NCBI GenBank assembly: GCA_002455655.1
Contig: DKLF01000125.1
Span: 1 to 13,868 of the forward strand
Length of the DNA stretch: 13,868 nt
DNA from: Oscillibacter sp. UBA6647
GTDB taxonomy: Bacteria; Bacillota; Clostridia; Oscillospirales; Oscillospiraceae
Direction: 5' to 3'
The notes under the pieces were generated by a model, which was given only the letters and a program-made list of their open reading frames with translations, had not been told where the DNA came from and made no database searches. Both the position numbers and the translations under genes were made by a program. Shown here in pieces: positions 13,308 through 13,868 of this stretch (the stretch's first letter is position 1; every line of letters begins with the position of its first letter).

Positions 13308-13868
13308 TCAGGCTATCTCGGCAATTTCGCAAATCAGGAATGTGGACGCTGACGCGCATCGCAGTAACGGTTCCGCGTTCTCCGCCAGCGCCGCCTCGCC
13401 CGCGGCAAAGCGCACGCCTGTTCCCTCCGCCGAAAGTTCGCCGTCGCCCTCCGCGCAGTAGACCAGAAAAACACGTTTTTCCGCCGTCGCCTCCACCGTT
13501 TGGCTCAGGCGGCACACGCCGCCCTCGCCCAGCCGCAGACAAACCATCTGTCCTGCGCAGCGCCCCTTGCGGAGCATCAGATTAAAGTCCGTGCAGATAC
13601 CCTCGGAGCGGGTAGGCGCGCCGCCGTCGAACCGATGGACGCTGCCGGGGTTCAGCTCCAGCGCCTCTTCCCCATGGGTCAGTCGAATGGTCCCCCGCAG
13701 AGTGGACAGAAACCGTTCGTAGTCCGGAAGGGGCGTGAAATCCGAAGTCTCCAGCTCCACCGTTGCGGAGCTAACGCGCCACAGGAAGTCCCGCTCGGCG
13801 TAGACCGCCCCGGCAGGGGCAATGGCAATCTGCGTGGTGGTTCCCCCGCTCCAGCGGGAGGCGGCATA
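13308..13868 (-). CDS. HutD/Ves family protein (start beyond window edge)
   Basis: The frame is open from the window edge to a stop at 13308 (186 residues). It begins inside the conserved HutD/Ves N-terminus: RWSGGTTTQIAIAPAGAVYA, then ERDFLWRVSSATVELETSDF, TPLPDYERFLSTLRGTIRLT, FDGG and CTDFNLMLRKG. HutD/Ves proteins are small bicupin-like proteins with no proven enzymatic activity. In Pseudomonas HutD is encoded with the hut genes and was proposed to limit hut expression or to bind a pathway intermediate. The few missing N-terminal residues lie past 13868. The 27-bp gap to fhs and the shared strand suggest one operon, and the presence of HutD supports that the fhs-FNT-folate block belongs to histidine catabolism. 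The GTG at 13760 is internal, not the start. Confidence 0.88.
   Translation of the reverse strand, partial: YAASRWSGGTTTQIAIAPAGAVYAERDFLWRVSSATVELETSDFTPLPDYERFLSTLRGTIRLTHGEEALELNPGSVHRFDGGAPTRSEGICTDFNLMLRKGRCAGQMVCLRLGEGGVCRLSQTVEATAEKRVFLVYCAEGDGELSAEGTGVRFAAGEAALAENAEPLLRCASASTFLICEIAEIA

Noticed and set aside
1..13868. CRISPR array, tRNA, rRNA, insertion sequence or prophage
   Set aside because: No regularly spaced repeats, no cloverleaf-like or rRNA-like sequence, and no transposase, integrase or phage gene could be recognised.

Overview
The window reads as chromosomal DNA of a GC-rich anaerobic Firmicute, most likely a gut Clostridia member of the Oscillospiraceae type. This is inferred from the codon use, the strong AGGAGG-type ribosome sites, the ECF folate transporter, the reversible formate-tetrahydrofolate ligase and the folate-linked (glutamate formimidoyltransferase) route of histidine breakdown. 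No phage, transposon or CRISPR sequence was seen. Ten protein genes are supported, two of them cut by the window edges.

Layout. At 1-345 (minus) lies the start of rpoN (sigma-54). At 510-1400 (minus) is a monofunctional glutamate formimidoyltransferase, divergent from a plus-strand pair: hutU (urocanate hydratase, 1833-3860) and hutI (imidazolonepropionase, 3935-5173). The 432-bp divergent spacer (1401-1832) carries promoter-like sites, two dyad elements and a pair of 7-bp direct repeats one helical turn apart. Facing hutI, across a perfect 16-bp bidirectional terminator, is a 1024-residue BTAD/AAA-ATPase regulator (5297-8371, minus). The rest is a minus-strand series transcribed leftwards: a HutD/Ves protein (13308-13868, cut by the edge), fhs (11610-13280), a formate/nitrite channel (10689-11498), a structured RNA that reads as a THF riboswitch (about 10427-10520, possibly part of a larger RNA reaching 10586), folT (9826-10332) and folC (8552-9829).

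How the genes fit together. HutU and HutI convert urocanate to N-formimino-glutamate. The formimidoyltransferase moves the formimino group to tetrahydrofolate and releases glutamate. After cyclodeamination and hydrolysis by enzymes not in this window, Fhs can run backwards to make ATP and formate, and the FNT channel can export the formate. FolT and FolC supply and polyglutamylate the folate carrier, with folT under a folate-sensing RNA. The window therefore looks like a histidine-to-glutamate-plus-formate catabolic module with its own cofactor supply. Histidine ammonia-lyase (hutH) and the cyclodeaminase (fchA) are not visible and may lie beyond position 13868. The pathway link is inference from gene content; the gene identities are well supported by motifs.
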